Of a DNA stretch of 32,821 nt, positions 23,810-32,379 are shown piece by piece. Location: contig JADHTQ010000049.1 of the NCBI GenBank assembly GCA_016784965.1, positions 1-32,821 of the forward strand. The letters are read 5' to 3'. Below the pieces are notes generated by a model. The model ran no database searches. It was not told the DNA's origin and saw nothing but the letters and a program-made list of their open reading frames with translations. Both the position numbers and the translations under genes were made by a program. Numbering within the stretch: the first letter of the stretch is position 1; every line of letters begins with the position of its first letter. This stretch comes from Bacteriovoracaceae bacterium (lineage in GTDB: Bacteria > Bdellovibrionota > Bacteriovoracia > Bacteriovoracales > Bacteriovoracaceae).

Positions 23810-24199
23810 ATGAATTTTTTTATCATTGGTATTGGTGGATTTTGTGGGGCAATTTCTAGATTCTATTTATCTAAAACAATAAACAATATGTTTCAAAATG
23901 ATTTCCCTTTGGGAACACTCCTGATTAATATTATCGGTTGCTTACTACTTGGTGCCTTGATGTCCTATGTAGTTAATCATCAACTATCTAAGCACGGCTT
24001 AACAATATTTTTGACTGTAGGATTTTTAGCTTCATTTACCACCTTCTCCTCCTTTGCCTATGAAACCCTACAGCTGCTACAAACGAGTCAGTTGCGCCTA
24101 GCAGTTTTAAATGTAGTATTCAATTTAACTATTGGACTATTGGCCACCACACTTGGATTTTTTCTCATAAACTATATCTATAAAAAGGAGCTGCTATGA
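23810..24199 (+). CDS. crcB: Fluoride ion channel CrcB/FluC
   Basis: A 129-residue membrane protein with four helices. GGFCGAISRF at the start, FPLGTLLINIIGC (with the conserved Asn), and GFLASFTTFSSFAYET (the Phe-box and TFSTF-like signature) are all characteristic. As a dual-topology dimer it exports fluoride. The ATG at 23810 follows CTGGAG; the longer frame from 23756 adds 18 residues not found in the family. Its last four bases overlap the gnd start (ATGA), so the two are translationally coupled. I looked for the crcB fluoride riboswitch upstream and did not see it. Confidence 0.93.
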   Translation: MNFFIIGIGGFCGAISRFYLSKTINNMFQNDFPLGTLLINIIGCLLLGALMSYVVNHQLSKHGLTIFLTVGFLASFTTFSSFAYETLQLLQTSQLRLAVLNVVFNLTIGLLATTLGFFLINYIYKKELL

Positions 24200-25113
24200 A
24201 ACCTCTGGAAATCGGCTTTATTGGCCTTGGTAGAATGGGACAAAACATGGTTTCTAAAATGCTGTCTTCAAAGACAGTTAGGGTAGTTGTGTGGAATAGA
24301 GACCAACAAAAAGTCCAAAAGATGGTAGAGCAAGGCGCTGTTGGAGCGCAGGATATTCAAGAGCTGCTAGGCCTGCTAAAGCAGTCGCGCAAAATAGTTT
24401 GGTTAATGCTACCTGCCGGTGAGGTTACTGAAGCTATGTTTAATAAGGTACTTCCGCTGCTTAAAAGCGATGACATAATTATTGACGGGGCAAACTCAAA
24501 TTATAAAGACAGCAAAAGAAGACACCGCTTGGCCAAAGAGCGAGGAGTTGATATGCTTGATGTCGGTGTCAGTGGAGGAATTATTGCTGCTCAAACTGGA
24601 TATCCCATGATGGTAGGAGGCAAGCAAGAGGTATTTGACTACCTTGCCCCCATCTTTAATAGTTTTGGTATTACTGAAGGGGTCGATTTAGTTGGGGGAC
24701 AAGGGGCCGGGCATTATGTCAAAATGATTCACAATGCAATTGAATACGGTATGATGCAAGCAATAGCAGAAGGGTTTGATCTACTTAAAAATGGAAGTAT
24801 GGAAAACCTTGACCTAAAAAAGATATCTCACCTTTGGAACCATGGCACTATCGTCAGCTCATTTTTAATGCAGATGACAGAAAGTGCCCTTAAAAAGGAT
24901 GTCTCTTTGGAGCAAATTAAAGCTTTTGTGGCAGATAGTGGAGAGGGCAAATGGTCAGTAGAAGAGGCCATCGCCAATGATGTTCCATTTATTGCCAACA
25001 CCTATGCTCTACAGGCCAGATTTCAATCCCGTGATCCCAATTCATTTACTTTTAAACTCTTAGCGGCCCTTAGAAATGAGTTTGGTGGACATGCAGTTTC
25101 TAAGGAAGATTAA
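24196..25113 (+). CDS. gnd: 6-phosphogluconate dehydrogenase, decarboxylating (short YqeC/GntZ-like class)
   Basis: A 305-residue enzyme oxidising 6-phosphogluconate to ribulose-5-phosphate and CO2. GFIGLGRMGQNM (7-18) is the Rossmann nucleotide site; DVGVSGGIIAAQTG carries the substrate-binding Gly loop; KMIHNAIEYGMMQA has the catalytic Lys and Asn. The length fits the roughly 300-residue class, which lacks the long C-terminal domain of the 470-residue E. coli enzyme and often prefers NAD. Arg36 after the second strand (VVWNRDQ) suggests that NADP is also possible. It overlaps crcB by four bases and pgl by one. Confidence 0.93.
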   Translation: MKPLEIGFIGLGRMGQNMVSKMLSSKTVRVVVWNRDQQKVQKMVEQGAVGAQDIQELLGLLKQSRKIVWLMLPAGEVTEAMFNKVLPLLKSDDIIIDGANSNYKDSKRRHRLAKERGVDMLDVGVSGGIIAAQTGYPMMVGGKQEVFDYLAPIFNSFGITEGVDLVGGQGAGHYVKMIHNAIEYGMMQAIAEGFDLLKNGSMENLDLKKISHLWNHGTIVSSFLMQMTESALKKDVSLEQIKAFVADSGEGKWSVEEAIANDVPFIANTYALQARFQSRDPNSFTFKLLAALRNEFGGHAVSKED

Positions 25114-25820
25114 TGGAGATCATTCAAAATACAGATAAATTGCAACTAGATATGTTGGCCCATGCATGCTTTGAACAATCTATAAATCGTTTATTAGAAG
25201 ATAGAGAGCACTTAAATCTTGGCATTTCGGGAGGCTCAGGGGTGCTTGGATTATTTCAACTACTGGGTGAAAACAAAAACATTCCCTGGCAACTTATAAA
25301 CATTTTTATGGTTGATGAAAGGTTTGTACCCATCACCCACCCTGACAGCAATGCATTACAGGCTCAGGATCAATTCATCAATACTCTAATGAAAAAAGGG
25401 GTACTAAAAAGTAAAAATTGGCATCCATTTACCTATGATAAATCCCTCAAAGATTGTGGCGTTTCAAGCTACAACAAACAGCTTAATGAGCTTGGTGGCA
25501 AATTAGATATAATTGTTCTGGGAATGGGTGAAGACGGACATATTGCTAGTCTATTTCCAAGACATGCATCAATAAATAATAAAAATGATAAATTCATTGT
25601 AGTTTCCGATTCTCCCAAGCCACCTCAAAAGCGAGTTAGTGCCTCCAGGCAACTACTATTAAATTCTCAAGTGGCCCTTTTGCTATTTTTTGGACCAACT
25701 AAGCAAAAGGCATATGACCTACTAAACAATAAATCAACTTCAGTGCTGGAGTGTCCTGCAAAAATTGTGACACAAATTCCAAATAGCTACATATTCACCG
25801 ACTTAAACTCTACAAACTAG
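25113..25820 (+). CDS. pgl: 6-phosphogluconolactonase
   Basis: A 235-residue enzyme hydrolysing 6-phosphogluconolactone to 6-phosphogluconate. The family motifs are NLGISGGSG (phosphate loop), FMVDERFVP with the following HPDSNA, and VLGMGEDGHIASLFP, which holds the catalytic His. The length is typical of bacterial DevB-type lactonases. Its ATG shares one base with the gnd stop (TAATG), and zwf follows after 9 bases, so the three pathway enzymes are made from one transcript. Confidence 0.93.
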   Translation: MEIIQNTDKLQLDMLAHACFEQSINRLLEDREHLNLGISGGSGVLGLFQLLGENKNIPWQLINIFMVDERFVPITHPDSNALQAQDQFINTLMKKGVLKSKNWHPFTYDKSLKDCGVSSYNKQLNELGGKLDIIVLGMGEDGHIASLFPRHASINNKNDKFIVVSDSPKPPQKRVSASRQLLLNSQVALLLFFGPTKQKAYDLLNNKSTSVLECPAKIVTQIPNSYIFTDLNSTN

Positions 25821-25829
25821 GATCTTGGT

Positions 25830-27311
25830 ATGGACAATTTGATAAAAGACGATTTGATAATTGTGATTTTTGGAGCAACAGGTGACCTAACCAAAAGAAA
25901 GCTAATTCCTGCACTTGTTAAGCTTTTTTCAAATAATACAAAAAACGTAGAAGTCCCAATTATATGTATCTCAAGATCTGATATGTCCAATGAAGAGTTC
26001 TACCAACGCTTAGAGATGAAAAAGTACATCCCTAAGATCACTGACACAGAATACGAAAGCTTCACCAAAAAAATAAAATACCATGCACTTGATTTTTCTG
26101 ATAACTGTGACCCGGGCAGCTGCAGAGATTGCAACCGATGCAACGAGCTAGCTATCGCTTTAGATGTAGCCGATGCTCCCAATCCATACAAAAAAACAAT
26201 AATCTTTTATCTAGCAACACCCCCAAAGGCCTTTGAAAACATTTCTCGCATTATCCAAAAAACTCTACCACCACAGTGTCAGCTCAACATGAAAATTGCC
26301 TTTGAAAAACCATTTGGTCTAAACCTAAAATCAAGCCAGCAGCTAAATCACTCCATCGGTGCAATTTTTAAAGAGGAGCAAATCTTTCGCGTTGACCACT
26401 ATCTAGGCAAAGCATTGGTACAAGACATGCTACTTTTTCGCTTCTCAAATCTTCTATTTGAGCAAGTGTGGAGTAGCAAATTCATTGATAATATCCAAAT
26501 CACCATTGCAGAAGCAATTGGTGTTGAGTATCGCGCAGGTTACTATGATAAAACTGGAGCAATCAAGGATATGCTACAAAATCACTTAATGCAGCTACTA
26601 TCACTAACTACCATGGATGAGCCGCAATCTTTTGAGGCAAACCATGTCCGCCATGAGATGTCGAAAGTTTTAAAAACCCTAAAGCTGCCGTCGGCAGAAG
26701 ACATCGTAATTGGCCAATACAAAAATAGCTCCAATGATAACGTGGTATCGTCCTATACTGACGAGCCAAATGTACCAGATGAATCAAAAACTGAAACCTT
26801 TTTTGCTATGAAAATGGAGCTTGATAATGACAAGTGGAGAGGTGTTCCCATCTATGTAAGAAGTGGAAAAAAACTCAAAAATACCTTTGCTGAAATAAAT
26901 CTAGTTTTAAAAGATGTTAGCTGCAAACTATTTTTAAAGGGAAGCTGTGAGCAAAATACACCCAATACGATAAGCATTAGAATCCAACCAAATACCGGAA
27001 TTGCACTTTCTTTTAATATAAAAAGACCAGGTCCAGGGCTTGCAATCATGCCCGTTAATATGGATTTTTGCCATCACTGCTTATTTAACATCAATACTCC
27101 AGACGCTTACGAAGCTGTATTTGGGGCCATCATTAGTGGAGATCAAACAATTTTTACTAGCTGGGATTCGATTGAAAGCAGTTGGAAATATACGGACTAC
27201 ATTCTTGAGCTGATAAAAAACAGATCCCCGTCCTTCTATGATCCAGGATCTAGAGGTCCTCAAGAAGCAGATCAGCTCCTTGAGGCAACTGGTAGAAAAT
27301 GGCTTAACTAA
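25830..27311 (+). CDS. zwf: Glucose-6-phosphate 1-dehydrogenase with a four-cysteine insert
   Basis: A 493-residue enzyme oxidising glucose-6-phosphate to 6-phosphogluconolactone, usually with NADP. FGATGDLTKRK (14-24) binds the nucleotide; RVDHYLGK (187-194) binds substrate; His252 in QNHLMQ lies where the catalytic His is expected; EYRAGYYDKTGAIKDM is also conserved. Unusual for the family, residues 93-104 read CDPGSCRDCNRC (C-x4-C-x2-C-x2-C), and FCHHC is at 413-417; such spacing could bind a metal or act as a redox switch. It is the last gene of the operon, in reverse pathway order. Its 3' end overlaps the convergent flavin-reductase gene by 8 bases. Confidence 0.94.
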   Translation: MDNLIKDDLIIVIFGATGDLTKRKLIPALVKLFSNNTKNVEVPIICISRSDMSNEEFYQRLEMKKYIPKITDTEYESFTKKIKYHALDFSDNCDPGSCRDCNRCNELAIALDVADAPNPYKKTIIFYLATPPKAFENISRIIQKTLPPQCQLNMKIAFEKPFGLNLKSSQQLNHSIGAIFKEEQIFRVDHYLGKALVQDMLLFRFSNLLFEQVWSSKFIDNIQITIAEAIGVEYRAGYYDKTGAIKDMLQNHLMQLLSLTTMDEPQSFEANHVRHEMSKVLKTLKLPSAEDIVIGQYKNSSNDNVVSSYTDEPNVPDESKTETFFAMKMELDNDKWRGVPIYVRSGKKLKNTFAEINLVLKDVSCKLFLKGSCEQNTPNTISIRIQPNTGIALSFNIKRPGPGLAIMPVNMDFCHHCLFNINTPDAYEAVFGAIISGDQTIFTSWDSIESSWKYTDYILELIKNRSPSFYDPGSRGPQEADQLLEATGRKWLN

Positions 27312-27960
27312 AATTAGATTTATCTGCTCCACAAACGGGACAAACCCAAGTATTGGGAAGATCTTCAAATAATGTCCCAGAAGGCACAGCTGCTTTTTCA
27401 TCACCCACTTTTTCATTATATTCATAGTTGCAGATCTTGCAGACGTGATTGGCACTTGATGGAATATACGAAGGTGCTGTTTTTGGAGTCGCTCCCTTTT
27501 TTACTTTGTGGTAATAATCATAAGTCAATACCTCTTTTTTATTATACACTACTGAATCTACTACTTTGGCGATAAAAATAGTATGAGTACCAACATCTGT
27601 ACTAGAAATTACATCTGCTTCAATGTGACCAACACAATGAGCAAGCTCTGTGGGAGCACCAGTTTTTCCGGCCTTAAATTCAATGCCATCAAATTTTGCA
27701 ACATCTCTGCCAGAGTTAAATCCAAACTTTGCAATCAAGTCCATGGGAGTATCTTGGGCCAAAATGGATACTGTAAAGGCCCGCGAATCTTTAATAAATT
27801 CATGAGTATAATTTTTTTTATTGATACAAACTGCTATTGTTGCAGGATCAGAAGTAACTTGAATGGAAGCGTTGGCAATCTGCCCATTGTAAATATCTCC
27901 CATTTTTGAGCTAATAATATAAAGGCCATACGAAAGTTTATGTAAACCGTTTAAGCTCAT
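27304..27960 (-). CDS. Flavin reductase-like protein fused to rubredoxin
   Basis: A 218-residue fusion. Residues 1-155 match the flavin reductase / FMN-binding split-barrel family (GLYIISSK, NGQIANASIQVTSDP, KFDGIEF). Residues about 170-218 form a rubredoxin with Cys174/177 and Cys207/210 (CKIC and CPVC) and the usual aromatic and acidic residues. This is the layout of high-molecular-weight rubredoxin (Hrb), known from anaerobes such as Moorella, where it passes electrons from NADH to flavodiiron proteins that detoxify O2 or NO. No flavodiiron gene is in view. The start has a perfect AAGGAGG. The 3' end overlaps zwf convergently by 8 bases. Confidence 0.88.
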   Translation of the reverse strand: MSLNGLHKLSYGLYIISSKMGDIYNGQIANASIQVTSDPATIAVCINKKNYTHEFIKDSRAFTVSILAQDTPMDLIAKFGFNSGRDVAKFDGIEFKAGKTGAPTELAHCVGHIEADVISSTDVGTHTIFIAKVVDSVVYNKKEVLTYDYYHKVKKGATPKTAPSYIPSSANHVCKICNYEYNEKVGDEKAAVPSGTLFEDLPNTWVCPVCGADKSNFS

Positions 27961-28020
27961 TCAACCCTCCTTGTTGATAATAACTAAAAAAAGAAATGGC
28001 AGAATAAGATGTTAGCACAA

Positions 28021-28055
28021 AAAAAAGAGGATCAAACAAATTGATCCTCTTTTTT
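28021..28055 (-). terminator. Strong intrinsic terminator of the cold-shock gene
   Basis: A 15-bp perfect stem (28021-28035 with 28041-28055) around a five-base loop. The core is GAGGATCAA/TTGATCCTC, flanked by six A on one side and six T on the other, so it can work in both directions. It lies 23 bases after the cold-shock gene stop and separates that gene from the rubredoxin fusion. Confidence 0.9.
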
Positions 28056-28078
28056 AAAAGAATTATTAACTTGAGAAA

Positions 28079-28276
28079 TTAGTCTTTCTTGCTTACATTA
28101 ACAGCACAGGGACCTTTTTTTCCTTCCCCGACTTCATACTCTACAGTGTCACCATCATTGATTGGTCCACCAACGATTCCTGATGCATGTACAAATAAAT
28201 CTTTTCCACCATTTTGAGGCTCAATAAAGCCAAAACCTTTCTCATTGTTAAAAAATTTTACTATTCCTGTTTCCAA
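28079..28276 (-). CDS. Cold-shock protein, CspA family
   Basis: A 65-residue OB-fold protein that binds single-stranded RNA and DNA. RNP1 is KGFGFI and RNP2 is DLFVH, both intact; the length and the start TGIVKFFN fit the family. The start codon is TTG, placed 6 bases after GGAG; the only nearby upstream ATG runs into a stop after one codon. A TTG start is unusual for a gene normally strongly expressed. The 102-base region up to the helicase gene may hold its promoter, though I see no clear boxes. A strong terminator follows. Confidence 0.92.
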   Translation of the reverse strand: METGIVKFFNNEKGFGFIEPQNGGKDLFVHASGIVGGPINDGDTVEYEVGEGKKGPCAVNVSKKD

Positions 28277-28378
28277 ACCTTACTCCATATGTAAAAAAAT
28301 AATCATTAACCTTTTGTACTCACTAATACTAGGAATGTCCACTATATCTAAAGCTTAAATTGTAATTTTTTTCACATT

Positions 28379-29851
28379 TCAACGACTCTGTGCATCGCGA
28401 CTGCCGTAACCTCGACCACTGCGCCTTCTGTTTGAGTTACCCCGTGCACCATCTCGACGATTGCGACCTCTTTTTTTGCGCCCAGAGGGTGCTTCCTGCT
28501 GCTTTGCACGCACAACTTCCAACCTTGAAGAATCATTGAGTTGACGAATTTCTTTGTTGAAACGGTAGGAAAATAATAACTTTAAAATCTGCTCTTTAGA
28601 CAAGTCTTGAAAATAACTCTGAAAATACTTAAAGGCAGGATCAATTGCAAATGCCTCTTCTTTATCAACCAAAGCAACTTTTAGGGCATCCATTTTATTC
28701 AACTCTCGACAAATTTTTACTTTTTTGAGCTCTGATGGGTGCGGCAATTTGAGTGCTTCAATTTTTTGTCCAACTAGAGACTCTATTTTTTTTAGCTGTC
28801 TCATATTTTCCGGCGCAACTAAACTAATGGAGGTCCCCTTCATTCCAACTCGACCAGTTCTGCCAATGCGGTGAACGTAGACTTCATTTTGCCTAGGTAG
28901 TCCAATATTAAAAACATGGGTAACGTTTGAAACATCAATTCCTCTTGCTGCCACATCGGTGCAGATAAGATAATCACAGCGCTTGTCTTTAAATTTTCTC
29001 ATGGCAAAATCCCGTTGCGCTTGAGACAACTCCCCATGAAGAGAGGTAACAGAAACTCCACGGGTCAAAAGTAGCTCTGCAAGCTCCTTGGTTTCTTGTC
29101 TGGTCTCACAAAAAATAATGCCAAAACAATCTTTATTGCTATCGATAAAGCGCTGCAAGGCCTCAGCAAAATGCTTCCTTCTCACCACACAGTAGTACTG
29201 CTTAATATCTTCATTACTTAGTGTTTGCTTTTGGGCCCTAACCACTTTGGGGTTTGAAAACTTAAGCTTAATTAACTTAACAATCGAAGGGGGCATCGTG
29301 GCAGAAAACATCCACATCTGTTTATCGGAGTTAATTGAGTCAATGATAGTTTGTACGTCTTCAATAAATCCCATATTGAGCATTTCATCTGCCTCATCAA
29401 TAATCAGGTTCTGACAAGCGTGCAGCTTAAGAATCTTTTGATTGATAAGGTCAATAATTCGCCCCGGGGTTCCCACTACAATTTGAGGGCGATCTTTTCT
29501 AAGAGCTGTTGTTTGTTTGCCATATGGGACTCCGCCATAAACTGTGGTCGCTCTGACTGGTAGGTATTTAGCAAGTTTCACAACTTCCTCATAAACCTGA
29601 TTGGCTAGTTCTCTAGTTGGCGCCAAGATCAATGCTTGCACATTTTTTGAGCTAAAATCAATCTTTTCCAAAAGAGGAATGACAAATGCTGCTGTTTTGC
29701 CTGTACCGGTTTGGGCCTGTCCGACAAAATCACCTTGATAAGTTTTTAAAACGGGAATCACTTTATACTGAATTTCACTAGGACTTTCAAAGCCTAAATC
29801 AGCAATTGCATTATGAAGCTGATTAGACAACTCAAAAGTATGGAACGACAT
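28379..29851 (-). CDS. DEAD-box ATP-dependent RNA helicase, DeaD/CsdA-like
   Basis: A 490-residue helicase that unwinds RNA, probably in ribosome assembly or cold adaptation. Q-motif Gln28, Walker A AQTGTGKT (46-53), PTRELA, DEAD (152-155), SAT (183-185), ARGIDV and HRIGRTGR (326-333) are all present in order. The last 40 residues are rich in Arg and Gly (GRKKRGRNRRDG, RRSGRGYG), an RNA-binding tail. It is shorter than E. coli DeaD (about 630 residues) and lacks the long C-terminal region. It lies between a cold-shock and an RRM gene on the same strand, which supports a cold/RNA role. A GAGGAG site supports the start. Confidence 0.94.
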   Translation of the reverse strand: MSFHTFELSNQLHNAIADLGFESPSEIQYKVIPVLKTYQGDFVGQAQTGTGKTAAFVIPLLEKIDFSSKNVQALILAPTRELANQVYEEVVKLAKYLPVRATTVYGGVPYGKQTTALRKDRPQIVVGTPGRIIDLINQKILKLHACQNLIIDEADEMLNMGFIEDVQTIIDSINSDKQMWMFSATMPPSIVKLIKLKFSNPKVVRAQKQTLSNEDIKQYYCVVRRKHFAEALQRFIDSNKDCFGIIFCETRQETKELAELLLTRGVSVTSLHGELSQAQRDFAMRKFKDKRCDYLICTDVAARGIDVSNVTHVFNIGLPRQNEVYVHRIGRTGRVGMKGTSISLVAPENMRQLKKIESLVGQKIEALKLPHPSELKKVKICRELNKMDALKVALVDKEEAFAIDPAFKYFQSYFQDLSKEQILKLLFSYRFNKEIRQLNDSSRLEVVRAKQQEAPSGRKKRGRNRRDGARGNSNRRRSGRGYGSRDAQSR

Positions 29852-29966
29852 GGCATCTCCTCATTAAGTACATGGCAGATGTTTGGATGCCAGTAGTGTG
29901 TCCTACTTGTATCTGAAAATAATGGAATTGACAGCCTTTTTGTAATAATTATATTGCGGCCTTCAA

Positions 29967-30272
29967 CTAGTAGCGGTCTCCTCGACCTCCGCCGCGTCCA
30001 CCACGACCTCCGCCACCACCACGAGGTGCTTGAGGTTTTGCTTCATTAACTTTCATAGGACGCCCATCACACTCGGTACCATTTAGCTGCTCAATAGCTT
30101 CTGCAGCTTCTTGGTCAGTAGCCATTTCCACAAAACCAAAGCCTTTACTGCGATTAGTATCGCGATCAATAATGATTTTCACTGAATCAACTGTGCCAAA
30201 CTGTGAAAATTGCTCGTTTAATCTATCTTCTGTTAACGAAAATGGTAGATTACCAACATAAATTTTTCTTCC
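29967..30272 (-). CDS. RRM-type RNA-binding protein with glycine-rich tail
   Basis: A 101-residue protein made of one RNA recognition motif and a short tail. RNP2 is IYVGNL (5-10) and RNP1 is KGFGFVEM (44-51). The last 20 residues are Gly/Arg repeats (RGGRGGGRGDRY). I start at the ATG at 30272, right after GGAGG; the longer frame from 30326 adds residues with no counterpart in the family. Small RRM proteins of this type in cyanobacteria and proteobacteria are often cold-inducible. It lies upstream of the helicase on the same strand, with 115 bases between. Confidence 0.92.
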   Translation of the reverse strand, partial: GRKIYVGNLPFSLTEDRLNEQFSQFGTVDSVKIIIDRDTNRSKGFGFVEMATDQEAAEAIEQLNGTECDGRPMKVNEAKPQAPRGGGGGRGGRGGGRGDRY

Positions 30273-30560
30273 CATATTACCTCCATAAGCATTCGAGATC
30301 ATGCCTAATACAATATTATTGTGCATTTTTTAAAAATGTCTTTAATGAATTTTTATTTAAATTTAGTTCTAAATAAGCGGCCAACCTGCAATAAAGTATT
30401 AATAATTCTTAAGATCTCTGCCTATCTAAACCCTTTGGAAAAAATGACGAGATAACTCACTCCAGTACCATAAATATCACTACTTCCAAATTATTACAAG
30501 CATATTGGTCATTGCTAAACAATAAATATTTTGCCAGGCAATAAAATCAGGTAGTTAGCG

Positions 30561-31592
30561 TTACTTAAAATGTTTTAGGAACTGCTTGTACCCTTTTGCT
30601 TCTAATTGTTCTACTGGAATAAACTTCAAGGAAGCTGAGTTTATACAATATCTTTTATTGGTTGGAGCTGGACCATCATTGAAGACATGCCCCAAATGAG
30701 AATTGGCCCTTTTCGACCTTACCTCTACCCTGGTGCGAAAAAAACTCTTGTCCACCTTTTCTACTATGTTGTCTTCTGAGATCGGTTTTGTAAAAGATGG
30801 CCAACCAGTTTTTGAGTCAAACTTATCTTTTGAGCTAAACAAAGTTTCTCCTGAGACAATATCTACGTATATACCATCGCGCTTCTCACTCCAATACTTA
30901 TTGTCAAATGGAGGCTCTGTTCCATCTTGTTGGGTAACCTTAAACTGCATAGGGGTTAAGTTCTTCTTTTTGGCCTCAAAATCTCTAGTTTGTGAAGTTG
31001 CCACCAGTTTATCTCGCTTTGCCCCCCAGACCTCATTTAAAAAGCTATCTCGACCAGAGTTGAAGCGGTAGAATTTATACCTAAGGGGATTTTTTTTGTA
31101 GTAATCTCTGTGATACTCTGGAGCAATGTAAAAAGAACTCGCTTGCTCCAGTGTGGTGGTGATTTTGTTTTTAAATAGATGACTCTGGTCGAGCTCTTTA
31201 ATATATTTGATGGCCGCATTTTTTTGTTGTTGATCTTTATAAAAAATTGCTGATCTATATTGGTCTCCTCTGTCCACAAATTGACCTCCACTATCTGTGG
31301 GATTATGGTTTTTAAAAAAAATTTCCAGCAACTTTTCATAGGTTACGACTTTGGAGTCATATGTCACTTGAACAACTTCAGCGTGCCCAGTTCCCCCACT
31401 TGCCACTTGTTTATAAGACGGGTCTACAGATGATCCTCCCATAAAGCCTGGCTCAACTTTGCTCACCCCTTCTTGCTTTTCAAAGGGTGGCTCCATACAC
31501 CAAAAGCAACCTCCGGCAAAGGTGGCAGTTTCAGCACTGACTTTCATAATAGATCCTCCGATAAAGATACAAATCAATAAAAAGTAACGCAT
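30561..31592 (-). CDS. Exported bifunctional methionine sulfoxide reductase MsrA-MsrB
   Basis: A 343-residue fusion that reduces both S- and R-methionine sulfoxide in proteins. A signal peptide (about 1-20, ending KVSA) sends it to the periplasm. The MsrA domain (21-190) has [10 protein letters not shown] with catalytic Cys29, plus a second Cys32. The MsrB domain (about 212-335) has [26 protein letters not shown] and RYCINSASL with catalytic Cys316; it lacks the zinc-binding CxxC pairs, as in PilB-type MsrB. The residue before GWPSF, Cys in PilB-type proteins (GCGWPSF), is Thr here. Start is well supported by AGGAGG. It is a single gene. Confidence 0.94.
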   Translation of the reverse strand: MRYFLLICIFIGGSIMKVSAETATFAGGCFWCMEPPFEKQEGVSKVEPGFMGGSSVDPSYKQVASGGTGHAEVVQVTYDSKVVTYEKLLEIFFKNHNPTDSGGQFVDRGDQYRSAIFYKDQQQKNAAIKYIKELDQSHLFKNKITTTLEQASSFYIAPEYHRDYYKKNPLRYKFYRFNSGRDSFLNEVWGAKRDKLVATSQTRDFEAKKKNLTPMQFKVTQQDGTEPPFDNKYWSEKRDGIYVDIVSGETLFSSKDKFDSKTGWPSFTKPISEDNIVEKVDKSFFRTRVEVRSKRANSHLGHVFNDGPAPTNKRYCINSASLKFIPVEQLEAKGYKQFLKHFK

Positions 31593-31709
31593 AATTACCT
31601 CCTATTACCCTCTAGTATCATTATACTGCTACTAACTAGAAATTGCAGATCAATAGATTCTATGCCCTAATAGATAAAATTGTGCTGTTTTTTAAAGTGT
31701 TTGGATAAT

Positions 31710-32132
31710 TTATAGTGGCTGAATAAATTTTGAAGCTCCCCAGGCCGATTTTTTGACCTTTATGAGTGCCCACTCCTTGTTTTCCTCAATGATTTCTACC
31801 TTAGTATTTCTTGGTAAGGTGATAACTAGGCCAAATTTGGCACCTGGTCCTCTTCTGACTTTTAGGCCCCCATTTGCTACAACCCTATCCCCCTTTATGT
31901 ATTCTTTATGAACCCATCCATCTAACTGATTATACTCAAATTGCTTCCAACTTCCCTTTTGTTTTAGCAACTTTACCTGGGTTCCATAATGTAACTTGCC
32001 AACGACCACACTTTCAACATTGGGTGCAGATCTGGCATCTAGCCCCTCCCTAGAAGTAATTTTATGAAAGCCAGACCCACATGAAGAAAGTAGTAAAGAG
32101 ATTACAATAAATAACAGTACTTTTATTTGCAT
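31710..32132 (-). CDS. Lipoprotein with two bacterial SH3 (SH3b) domains
   Basis: A 140-residue protein with a lipobox (LLLSSC, Cys18), so anchored to a membrane. Two SH3b-like repeats follow: GLDARSAPNVESVVVGKLHYG (about 30-50) with GWVHKEYI, and GLKVRRGPGAKFG with ALIKVKKSAWGASKFI. The second keeps the LxVRxGP motif. SH3b domains bind peptidoglycan peptides or metal-linked ligands, so an envelope role is likely. A possible AAGGAC site precedes the ATG. It is divergent from the gene at the window end. Confidence 0.82.
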   Translation of the reverse strand: MQIKVLLFIVISLLLSSCGSGFHKITSREGLDARSAPNVESVVVGKLHYGTQVKLLKQKGSWKQFEYNQLDGWVHKEYIKGDRVVANGGLKVRRGPGAKFGLVITLPRNTKVEIIEENKEWALIKVKKSAWGASKFIQPL

Positions 32133-32379
32133 AATTTTTGTCCTTGATTTTAGTGTTACTCACAATTTGCTAATTATAATATATAAAATTTTATTTAGAA
32201 CATTTTGAACTAATTTCCTTTACCTGACTACTTCTCAACAGTTTTTAAAAAGGACCAAAACGGTAAAGATTGCACGCTAACTCCCACCTTTACTTTGAGG
32301 TAAAATATATACAATAGAGAGGAAAGTAGTTGTTACATTGAAGTTTCTCACATTACCTAGAAGATGATAAGGAGGCCTT

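Noticed and set aside
30350-30460. Small plus-strand ORF of about 36 codons (ATG near 30350)
   Set aside because: No ribosome binding site, no recognisable sequence; most likely chance in AT-rich DNA.
32289-32315. Promoter before the final gene (TTTACT ... TACAAT)
   Set aside because: Spacing of 15 and weak -35; not convincing enough to list.
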